This document shows, piece by piece, positions 14,043 through 20,317 of a stretch of 20,317 nucleotides of DNA (within the stretch, counting starts at the first letter, position 1; each line of letters starts with the position of its first letter). The notes under the pieces were generated by a model. It saw only the letters and a list, made by a program, of their open reading frames with translations, was not told where the DNA came from and ran no database searches. Both the position numbers and the translations under genes were made by a program. The stretch lies in the NCBI GenBank assembly GCA_964596835.1, contig CAZQVV010000045.1, forward strand, positions 1-20,317. The letters run 5' to 3'. Origin of the DNA: JAADGZ01 sp964596835. GTDB taxonomy: Bacteria; Pseudomonadota; Gammaproteobacteria; UBA6429; Thiohalophilaceae.

Positions 14043-16136
14043 TCAGCTTATCTCAGCCTGTTGGCCCACCGTCGCAATTATTTTTATTTGCTTGTCACTG
14101 GGTATTTCGTTGTAAGCCAGCACATGCAATGACGGTATGGTATGTCGCACAAAACGGGCAAGCATGGCACGTATGGCGGCTGAAACCAGTAAAACTGCCG
14201 CCTGTCCTGAAACTTCCTGTTTCTGTGCGCTGTCTGTGAGCGCCGTATGCAGGCGTTCCGCCAGTCCCGGTTCCACTCCGATTGCGCCTCCTTCGCTTGC
14301 CTGCACAGTTTGATGCAACAACTGTTCCAAATTTGGATCCAGCGTAATGACGGGCAGTTCGGCCCCCATCCCATTGATTTGCTGGACAATCAGACGCCCC
14401 AACGCTACCCGGGTAGCGGCAGTGAGAACGTCAGGGTCTTGACTCCGACTGCCATGTTCCGCCAGAGTTTCGGCAATACTACGAATATCCCGGACAGGCA
14501 CGCCCTCCTGCAGCAGATTTTGCAGCACTTTTACGACGACCCCCAGACTGAGGGTATCGGGCACCAGATTTTCCACCAGTTTAGGTGCGCTGGCCGCCAG
14601 TTTGTCGAGCAAATGCTGGACTTCTTCATGGCCCAGCAGCTCACTGGCGTGATCCTGTAATAACTGACTGAGATGGGTGGCCACCACGGTGTTGGCGTCC
14701 ACCACCGTATAACCCATGGTCTGAGCCTGATCCCGCTGTGTCGGATCAATCCACAGTGCATCCAGTCCGAAGGCCGGATCCTGGGCGGCTAGCCCTTCGA
14801 TTTTGCCGAACACCTGGCCGGGGTTGATGGCCATTTCCTTGTCAGGAAAAATTTCCGCCTCCCCCACGGTCACCCCCATTAGCGTAATACGGTAGCTGGT
14901 GGGCGGCAGTTCCAGATTGTCGCGGATATGCACGGGCGGAATCAGGAAGCCCAACTCCTGCGACAGTTTTTTGCGTACCCCCTTGATGCGGCTCATGAGC
15001 TGCCCTCCCTGCTCCTTGTCGACCATAGGAATGAGGCGATAGCCCACTTCCAGGCCGATGGCATCTACGGCGGTCACATCATCCCAGCTCAGATCCCGGG
15101 CTTCCGGTTCGGCCTGGGCAAGCGGTTCGACGGCAGTTTCTGCCGGACCTTGCTTGCGCCGGTGAATAAACCAGGCTATGCCTCCGCAGCAGAATGACAG
15201 GCTCAGGAAAGCCACGTTGGGCATGCCGGGAATCATGCCCATCACCCCCAGAATGATACCGGTCACCACCAGTGAACGCACATTGCCAAACAACTGGTGC
15301 AGCACCTGGGCGCCCATATCCTGGGAGCTGGATACCCGGGTGGTGATGATGCCGGCGGCGGTTGACAGTAGCAGTGCCGGGATTTGGGCCACCAGACCGT
15401 CACCGATCGTCAGCAGCGTATAAACCCGGGCCGCGTCGGAAAAACTCAGACCATGTTGCAAGGTGCCAATCAACAAACCGCCGAAAATATTGATAAACAG
15501 GATTAGAATACCGGCAACCGCATCACCCCGCACAAACTTGCTGGCGCCATCCATAGACCCGTAAAACTCCGCCTCGGCGCTGATTTCTTCACGCCGAAGG
15601 CGTGCTTCATCCTGCTCGATCAAACCCGCGTTCAGATCTGCATCAATCGCCATCTGTTTACCCGGCATGGCATCCAGAGTGAAGCGCGCGCTGACTTCGG
15701 AAATACGTGTGGCACCCTTGGTGATGACCACAAAGTTGATAATCACCAAAATGATAAAGACGATGATCCCCACTGCATAATTACCGCCGATAACAAAGTC
15801 ACCGAACGCCTTAATCACCTGCCCGGCGGCCCCCGCGCCCGTGTGGCCTTCCAGGAGAACCACGCGCGTGGACGCCACGTTCAGAGCCAGACGCAGCAAG
15901 GTACTGATCAGGAGCACGGTTGGAAACAGGGAAAAGTCCAGGGGGCGCAGGCTATAGATAGTCACCAACAATACGATTAATGCCAAAGCAATATTGAAGC
16001 TGAAAAAGATATCCAGCATGAAGGGCGCCATCGGCACCACGATCATCGACATCATGACCATCAGCAGCAGGGGCGCACCGAGGCCCTTGGCAGTGATAGA
16101 TTTTAATGAATTCAGAACTGCAACGTGTTCAGCCAT
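14043..16136 (-). CDS. flhA: FlhA, flagellar type III export gate protein
   Basis: Largest export-gate component; a ring of nine subunits that couples the proton motive force to export and binds chaperone-substrate complexes. The 697-residue protein has about eight membrane helices in the first 320 residues. The cytoplasmic FHIPEP loop (KGATRISEVSARFTLDAMPG, 140-159) and the conserved Asp in FVRGDAVAG (D205, equivalent to Salmonella D208) are present. The C-terminal cytoplasmic domain (about 350-697) starts with the VEVGYRLIP-type segment. Length is normal. It begins 16 bases after flhB in the same transcript. Confidence 0.97.
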   Translation of the reverse strand: MAEHVAVLNSLKSITAKGLGAPLLLMVMMSMIVVPMAPFMLDIFFSFNIALALIVLLVTIYSLRPLDFSLFPTVLLISTLLRLALNVASTRVVLLEGHTGAGAAGQVIKAFGDFVIGGNYAVGIIVFIILVIINFVVITKGATRISEVSARFTLDAMPGKQMAIDADLNAGLIEQDEARLRREEISAEAEFYGSMDGASKFVRGDAVAGILILFINIFGGLLIGTLQHGLSFSDAARVYTLLTIGDGLVAQIPALLLSTAAGIITTRVSSSQDMGAQVLHQLFGNVRSLVVTGIILGVMGMIPGMPNVAFLSLSFCCGGIAWFIHRRKQGPAETAVEPLAQAEPEARDLSWDDVTAVDAIGLEVGYRLIPMVDKEQGGQLMSRIKGVRKKLSQELGFLIPPVHIRDNLELPPTSYRITLMGVTVGEAEIFPDKEMAINPGQVFGKIEGLAAQDPAFGLDALWIDPTQRDQAQTMGYTVVDANTVVATHLSQLLQDHASELLGHEEVQHLLDKLAASAPKLVENLVPDTLSLGVVVKVLQNLLQEGVPVRDIRSIAETLAEHGSRSQDPDVLTAATRVALGRLIVQQINGMGAELPVITLDPNLEQLLHQTVQASEGGAIGVEPGLAERLHTALTDSAQKQEVSGQAAVLLVSAAIRAMLARFVRHTIPSLHVLAYNEIPSDKQIKIIATVGQQAEIS

Positions 16137-16152
16137 AACATTTCACTTTGGT

Positions 16153-17307
16153 TCAGGAATCAAACTGCATATCATCCGGTATCGGAAGGTTGTTCATCCG
16201 ATGGGGTTTGCCTGCGCCATAGCCCTGGGTTCGCCCACGACGCTTGCCAGCACGTTTCAACTGGAAAACATAGGCCAGCACCTGAGCCACGGCCAGATAC
16301 AGTCCTGCCGGAATCTCGGCATCAATTTCGGTCGTGTGGTGCAGCGCGCGCGCCAGTGGCGGGGCTTCCAGAATCATCACATCATGCTCACGCGCGATAT
16401 TGCGGATCTGGATCGCCATCAAATCCGCACCCTTGGCCAGCAGCACTGGTGCCGGCATGGTTTCAGGATCATATTTCAGCGCCACGGCATAGTGTTCCGG
16501 GTTGGTCACCACCACGTCAGCATTGGGTACTTCCGTCATCATTCGCCGCTGCGCCATTTCCTTCTGTAGCCGGCGCACCCGGCCACGCACCTCCGGATTA
16601 CCTTCATTTTCCTTGTTCTCATCCCTGATTTCCTGGAAGGTCATTTTCAGTTGCCGGTTGTGATCCCATAACTGAAACGGTACATCGACCGCCGCCAGCA
16701 GAATCAGGCTTGAGGCAATAACCAGAAAACCCCGTAGCAACAGGTGCATGGTATGCGCCAGCGCCAGCTTGATCGGTTCGTGGGCCAGCGCAAGATACTG
16801 ATCCAGCTGATGGTAGAGGAAGGTCACCGCAATGGCGCCAATCATCATGAACTTCGCCAGGGTCTTGAGTAATTCCACCAGCCCACGCCAGGCAAAGAGG
16901 CGCTGCATGCCCTTGATGGGATCCAGCTTTTCCCATTTGAATGAAATCGCTTTGCCACTAAAGTTAATGCCCCCCATGATCAGGGGTCCGGCAACCGCAG
17001 CCGCAGTGACAACGATAAAAAATGGCATCAGTCCCCAGAGCGCATCCAGCATGGACGACTCAAGCAGCCGTATCATCGCGCCGGGATCGAAAATATTAGC
17101 CCGGCTCATATGCAAATTCTGGCGAAACAGATGGCCCAGAGTCGTCACCAGCGCCGGTCCCAGTACCAGCAGGGCAATGCCGGAACTCAGCATCATCAGC
17201 ATGGTGTTGAGTTCACGTGAATGGGCAACCTGGCCCTTCTCCCGCGCCTGCTGTTTTCGTCGGGGTGTGGGGTCTTCTGTGCGCTCCTGGCCGCTGTCTT
17301 CTGCCAT
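16153..17307 (-). CDS. flhB: FlhB, export substrate-specificity switch protein
   Basis: Export-gate protein that switches substrates from rod/hook to filament type after self-cleavage. In 384 residues: N-terminal EDPTPRRKQQAREKGQVAHSRE, four membrane helices (about 38-208), a cytoplasmic linker (KENEGNPEVRGRVR), and the autocleavage motif, here NPEH (269-272) in VVTNPEHYAVALKYDP. The usual motif is NPTH; Asn-Pro, where cleavage occurs, is intact. The C-terminus carries a basic, Gly-rich tail. The ATG lies two bases beyond the fliR stop. Function is confident; effects of the T-to-E change on cleavage rate are unknown. Confidence 0.96.
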   Translation of the reverse strand: MAEDSGQERTEDPTPRRKQQAREKGQVAHSRELNTMLMMLSSGIALLVLGPALVTTLGHLFRQNLHMSRANIFDPGAMIRLLESSMLDALWGLMPFFIVVTAAAVAGPLIMGGINFSGKAISFKWEKLDPIKGMQRLFAWRGLVELLKTLAKFMMIGAIAVTFLYHQLDQYLALAHEPIKLALAHTMHLLLRGFLVIASSLILLAAVDVPFQLWDHNRQLKMTFQEIRDENKENEGNPEVRGRVRRLQKEMAQRRMMTEVPNADVVVTNPEHYAVALKYDPETMPAPVLLAKGADLMAIQIRNIAREHDVMILEAPPLARALHHTTEIDAEIPAGLYLAVAQVLAYVFQLKRAGKRRGRTQGYGAGKPHRMNNLPIPDDMQFDS

Positions 17308-17309
17308 AC

Positions 17310-18086
17310 CTACAGCCCCCCAAGCAGTTGGCGCAACAGATCATAGGTGCCGTTAAACAGCACACCTGTACGCGACACAATGCCAGGCAGGGTAACCCAT
17401 ACCAGGGCGAAACCCAGAATCATGCTAATGGGAAATCCAATCGCAAAAATATTCATCTGCGGCGCGGCACGGGTCATGATGCCAAAGGCGATGTTTACCA
17501 CCAGCAAAGACGCAATAGCAGGCAGGGCAATACTCAACCCCCCCGCAAAAATCTGGCTGCCCCAGTCTGCCAACCTCTGGAACTCAACGGCCTGCAAACC
17601 ATTAGGACCAATCGGAATCAGGGTGAAACTGTCACGCAGAACCTGGATCAGAACAAGGTGTCCGTTGAGCGCGAGATAGATCAGGATCGCAAACAACACA
17701 TAGAACTGGCTCAACACTGGCGCCTGGGTGCCATTTTGCGGATCCACCATCAGAGAAAACCCCAGCCCCATCTGCATGGCGATAATCTGGCCGCCGGTAA
17801 TCACCGCACTGAAAGCCAGTTGTACCGAAAAGCCCATCACCACGCCGATCAGGATCTGCTGCACGATGATCAAAAAACTCAGGGGACTGAAAACATCAAT
17901 CGCCGGAACCGGCGGTAAAAGAGGGGCGATGATCACGGTCAGCGCCAACGTAATCACCAGTTTGGCGCGGGCAGGCACCGAGCGAGCGCCAAATACCGGT
18001 GCGGCCATCACCATGCCCCCAATACGGAACAGTGGCCAGAGCCAGCTACCCAGGATTGCCGTAATTTCTGCGCTGCTGAAGTGCAT
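17310..18086 (-). CDS. fliR: FliR, flagellar export gate protein
   Basis: Integral membrane protein of the FliP5Q4R1 export channel, 258 residues with about six hydrophobic segments. Family features include the N-terminal FRIGGMVMAAPVFGARSVPAR, the central GQIIAMQMGLGFSLMVDPQNG stretch and the C-terminal PQMNIFAIGFPISMILGF. It follows fliQ with a three-base gap and is followed by flhB. As in most flagellar clusters it forms the plug-like single copy subunit of the channel (known from the family, not readable here). Confidence 0.96.
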   Translation of the reverse strand: MHFSSAEITAILGSWLWPLFRIGGMVMAAPVFGARSVPARAKLVITLALTVIIAPLLPPVPAIDVFSPLSFLIIVQQILIGVVMGFSVQLAFSAVITGGQIIAMQMGLGFSLMVDPQNGTQAPVLSQFYVLFAILIYLALNGHLVLIQVLRDSFTLIPIGPNGLQAVEFQRLADWGSQIFAGGLSIALPAIASLLVVNIAFGIMTRAAPQMNIFAIGFPISMILGFALVWVTLPGIVSRTGVLFNGTYDLLRQLLGGL

Positions 18087-18089
18087 ACT

Positions 18090-18359
18090 TCAGCCTATCA
18101 GGTTAGGTATATTAAGAATCAGGTTATGCGTGTATTCAATCAACATACGCAACATCCAGGGACCGGCAACCATCAGGGTAAGAATAGTAATGACCAGTTT
18201 GGGAATAAAACTCAGAGTCATTTCATTAATCTGGGTGGCCGCCTGAAACATGCTTACCAGCAGACCCACCACCAGAGCCGGAACTAGAACGACGACCACC
18301 AGCAACAACACCAGTTCCATAGCATGACTGAAAATATCAAGAACGCTTGCCGGAGTCAT
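18090..18359 (-). CDS. fliQ: FliQ, flagellar export gate protein
   Basis: Small membrane protein of 89 residues with two hydrophobic helices flanking the conserved loop ATQINEMTLSFIPKL. Size and sequence are standard for FliQ, four copies of which wrap the FliP/FliR channel. It lies nine bases after fliP and three before fliR. Confidence 0.96.
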   Translation of the reverse strand: MTPASVLDIFSHAMELVLLLVVVVLVPALVVGLLVSMFQAATQINEMTLSFIPKLVITILTLMVAGPWMLRMLIEYTHNLILNIPNLIG

Positions 18360-18368
18360 ATCTCATCC

Positions 18369-19121
18369 TTACATATAAAAGCTGGAAGCCAGGGTACCCA
18401 TAACGAGGCTCCAGCCATCCACCATTACGAACAACATCACCTTGAAGGGTAATGAAATGATCATCGGTGAGAGCATCACCATACCCATGGACATGAGCAC
18501 ACTGGCCACCACCAGATCGATGATCAAAAAGGGAATAAACAACAGGAAGCCAATCTGGAAGGCTGTTTTTAACTCGCTGGTAACAAAGGAAGGTACAAGC
18601 ACCGTAAAAGGCACGTCATCTTTTGATTTAAAAGCATCATAGCCCGCCATTTCACCAAACATTTTGATGTCACTCTCGCGGGTCTGGTTGAACATGAATT
18701 TACGTAGCGGCACCGCCGCACTCAGCGCCGCATCCTGCAGGTTCATTTTGTTATTAAGATAGGGTTGCAAAGCACGAGTATTGATCTGGGTGAAAACCGG
18801 TGCCATGATGAAAAAAGTCAGAAATAATGACAGGCCGATCAGTATCTGTGATGACGGTGCCTGCATCAAACCGATAGCCTGACGCAGAATAGCCAGAACA
18901 ATGATAATCCGGGTGAACGATGTCATCATCATCATCGCCGCAGGCAAAAAAGTGAGTGCTGTCATCAGGAACAGCGCCTGGATACTCAAGCTATAGGTCT
19001 GCGTGCCGTTACTGGCTGTGGTTACCGTCAGGGCCTGCAAACCCGTTGCAGCAACCGCTGCATCCAACGGCCAGGCGAGCAGGATCAACAGTGGCACAAG
19101 ACGCAGAAAAGTCAGGCGCAT
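18369..19121 (-). CDS. fliP: FliP, flagellar export gate protein
   Basis: Main pore-forming subunit of the export gate, 250 residues. The N-terminus (MRLTFLRLVPLLILLAWP to about residue 24, ending AVAA) looks like a cleavable signal peptide, as known for FliP. Membrane helices and the family signatures TFLPAAMMMMTSFTRIIIVLA and FLLFIPFLIIDLVVASVLMS (positions about 55-80 and 193-212) follow. The start ATG shares one base with the fliO stop (TAATG), indicating coupling. Length is normal. Confidence 0.97.
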   Translation of the reverse strand: MRLTFLRLVPLLILLAWPLDAAVAATGLQALTVTTASNGTQTYSLSIQALFLMTALTFLPAAMMMMTSFTRIIIVLAILRQAIGLMQAPSSQILIGLSLFLTFFIMAPVFTQINTRALQPYLNNKMNLQDAALSAAVPLRKFMFNQTRESDIKMFGEMAGYDAFKSKDDVPFTVLVPSFVTSELKTAFQIGFLLFIPFLIIDLVVASVLMSMGMVMLSPMIISLPFKVMLFVMVDGWSLVMGTLASSFYM

Positions 19122-19582
19122 TATCTCGCCGCCTTCTGTTTCAAAACAGCATTAAGCTTGTCGACAAACCTGTGGCCAGAGGCGGTGACGGTGGCCGTTA
19201 CCACGGGCTTATCAAACACATGCAGAGCTCGCACGCTGCCCGGCGCGACTCCCAGCAACATTTGTGTGTCCCCCACCTGCACCAGCACTGCACGTTCACG
19301 CTGTCCCAGTGACACGCCGCCCAGCAGTTTCATCGTGCCCCCCATCACCGACTGCAAGCGTCCCATGCGCCGCATCAACCAGGCCAGGGCCAAAATAAGC
19401 AGGACAATAAATACCAGTCCCAGGATCATCTGAATATAACTGGCGGCGCCCAATGCGTGGTCTGTCACGCCCTCAGACTTAAGCGCCCTTAGCCCGTGCG
19501 CGGCAGTCGCCTTTTCTTCGGCCGCCTGCGCACTGAAACTTACCAGCAAGGACAAGAAAATATAGTACCAGGCGCGGATCAT
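19121..19582 (-). CDS. fliO: FliO, export gate assembly factor
   Basis: Helper protein that stabilises FliP during assembly of the export channel. The 153-residue product has a signal-like N-terminus (to about residue 20, FSAQAA), a short periplasmic part, one membrane helix (IQMILGLVFIVLLILALAWLM, about 50-70) and a cytoplasmic domain with KLLGGVSLGQRERAVLVQVG, the conserved FliO core. The start overlaps the fliN stop by four bases, and the stop overlaps fliP by one. FliO is the least conserved member of the set, but position and topology make the call safe. Confidence 0.93.
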   Translation of the reverse strand: MIRAWYYIFLSLLVSFSAQAAEEKATAAHGLRALKSEGVTDHALGAASYIQMILGLVFIVLLILALAWLMRRMGRLQSVMGGTMKLLGGVSLGQRERAVLVQVGDTQMLLGVAPGSVRALHVFDKPVVTATVTASGHRFVDKLNAVLKQKAAR

Positions 19583-20070
19583 GAGAGCTTCTTTACCCGT
19601 TCAGCCGGGCTGATAATATCCGTCAGACGAATGCCGAATTTTTCATTCACCACCACCACTTCGCCATGAGCGATCAGGGTGCCATTGACCTTGACATTCA
19701 ACGGTTCACCGGCCAACCGATCCAGTTCCACCACCGAGCCCTGATTCAGATGCAGCAGATTACGAATATTCATTTTGGTAGAACCGATTTCCATGGAAAC
19801 CTCGACCGGCACATCAAGAATGACATCCAGATTAATTTCCTTACCTGAACCGGTTCTGACACTGGTGTCTTCCAAAGGATCCAGGGGCGCGGGCTGCACG
19901 TCGGGCGCGGGCATATCCGCGCCTGCGTCTGAGGTTTCAGTTTCAGGAGCCGCATCGGATTCCGATTCTGCATCCTCATCGAGGTTCGCATCAGGTACAT
20001 CACCGGCTTCGGCCATGGCTTCTGCCCACTCATCCATTACTTCGCTATCATTTGATTCTGAATCACTCAT
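19579..20070 (-). CDS. fliN: FliN, flagellar switch (C-ring) protein
   Basis: C-ring component that completes the switch with FliM and FliG and helps dock export complexes. In 163 residues, an acidic, probably disordered N-terminus (1-75, rich in Asp, Glu, Ala and Pro) precedes the SpoA domain (about 78-158) with LDVILDVPVEVSMEIGSTKM, LLHLNQGSVVELDRLAGEPL and VVVVNEKFGIRLTDI. GAGGA lies eight bases before the ATG. It opens the coding part of the unit. fliM normally abuts fliN upstream; here at least 247 bases of repeat-rich non-coding DNA precede it, and fliM is not within the window. Confidence 0.95.
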   Translation of the reverse strand: MSDSESNDSEVMDEWAEAMAEAGDVPDANLDEDAESESDAAPETETSDAGADMPAPDVQPAPLDPLEDTSVRTGSGKEINLDVILDVPVEVSMEIGSTKMNIRNLLHLNQGSVVELDRLAGEPLNVKVNGTLIAHGEVVVVNEKFGIRLTDIISPAERVKKLS

Positions 20071-20122
20071 TATTCTGTTCCTCTAAATAACTGTTCCTAA
20101 TACCCATCCAGTTTAGAAATTA

Positions 20123-20147
20123 CCGTTCGTCCTGAGCCTGTCGAAGG
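20123..20147 (-). repeat. Dispersed intergenic repeat, copy 3 (inverted)
   Basis: The 25 bases match the reverse complement of the copies at 2883-2907 and 3032-3056 at 24 positions. Its right half runs into the tandem array. Confidence 0.85.
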
Positions 20148-20191
20148 AAGCCTGTCGAAGGAAGCCTGTCGAAGGAAGCCTGTCGAAGGAA
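20136..20191. repeat. Four perfect tandem copies of a 14-base unit
   Basis: The unit GCCTGTCGAAGGAA occurs four times without mismatch or spacer (20136, 20150, 20164, 20178). It is one arm of the dispersed repeat plus a short AA/G junction, so the array looks like a slippage expansion of that arm. The period is not a multiple of three and lies outside genes. Confidence 0.95.
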
Positions 20192-20193
20192 GC

Positions 20194-20228
20194 CCTTCGT
20201 CTCTGCTCAGGAGACCCCCTGTCGAAGG
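20194..20228. repeat. Hairpin-capable remnant of the repeat family
   Basis: CCTTCG (20194-20199) and CGAAGG (20223-20228) are inverted, and inside them GTCTC (20199-20203) pairs with GAGAC (20211-20215). It ends with the same CCTGTCGAAGG seen in the tandem units. Confidence 0.6.
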
Positions 20229-20262
20229 ACAAGAAGATTAAGCACTCAATTTTCAGCATTTC

Positions 20263-20313
20263 CACGTTCATGGTTCGACCCTTCAACGCACTCAGAACTT
20301 CACCACGAACGTG
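20263..20313. repeat. Large inverted repeat at the window edge
   Basis: CACGTTCATGGT (20263-20274) and ACCACGAACGTG (20302-20313) are inverted with one mismatch over 12 bases, around a 27-base centre that contains TTCGACCCTTC. The TTCGAC and CGAACG words relate it to the dispersed repeat family, as a longer variant. Confidence 0.7.
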
Positions 20314-20317
20314 AAAA

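Larger units (their letters stand above)
20071..20317. other. Repeat-rich gene-free leader upstream of fliN
   Basis: No gene is apparent. It contains a full inverted copy of the dispersed repeat (20123-20147), a tandem 14-base array (20136-20191), a fragment ending CCTGTCGAAGG (20218-20228), and a larger inverted repeat (20263-20313). No sigma-54 or sigma-28 promoter was recognised on the minus strand. Confidence 0.8.

Noticed and set aside
20136..20191. CRISPR array
   Set aside because: The 14-base units are directly adjacent with no spacers and are derived from one arm of a dispersed repeat.
20071..20317. Sigma-54 promoter upstream of fliN
   Set aside because: No TGGC-N8-TTGC-like pair with correct spacing was found on the minus strand; transcription probably enters from beyond the window.

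Overview
The window is one continuous flagellar-assembly and chemotaxis cluster with every gene on the minus strand, so transcription runs from high to low coordinates. Gene order, families and overlaps match the Pseudomonas/Chromatiales type of Gammaproteobacteria: fliN-O-P-Q-R, flhB, flhA, flhF, fleN(flhG), fliA, then cheY-Z-A-B, motC-motD, parC-parP, cheW and a DUF2802 gene. A UvrY/GacA-family response regulator and a family-5 uracil-DNA glycosylase follow. No genus can be assigned from the sequence alone. No phage, insertion sequence, CRISPR array or RNA gene was seen.

Layout by region, in transcription order. (1) 20071-20317 is a gene-free, repeat-rich leader upstream of fliN. (2) 20070-10913 is a tightly packed unit, fliN to fliA, with mostly overlapping or near-abutting genes. 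It encodes a C-ring protein, the export gate (FliPQR-FlhB-FlhA, with FliO as assembly factor), the polar placement and number regulators FlhF and FleN, and sigma-28. It ends in a rho-independent terminator at 10837-10860. (3) A 350-bp intergenic stretch carries a strong sigma-28 promoter (10638-10665) for cheY onward. This means FliA, the last product of the first unit, should switch on the second. (4) 10562-3082 holds cheYZAB, the MotC/MotD stator and ParC/ParP, which position chemotaxis arrays at the pole. (5) 2693-3081 holds dispersed repeats and a 100-N assembly gap. (6) 2608-1512 holds cheW, a 56-residue small ORF not described by the longer reading frames, and the DUF2802 gene. (7) 1388-4 holds the response regulator and the uracil-DNA glycosylase, which are probably not flagellar structural genes.

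Most of the window is conserved core machinery. The points that merit a second look are: three repeats in the CheA linker that share a pattern with the CheY-binding tail of CheZ (and with the known FliM N-terminus); the small ORF translationally linked to the DUF2802 gene; a dispersed CCTTCGACAGG-type repeat family that breaks the cluster at two places and underlies the assembly gap; and a REP-like hairpin between cheA and cheB.
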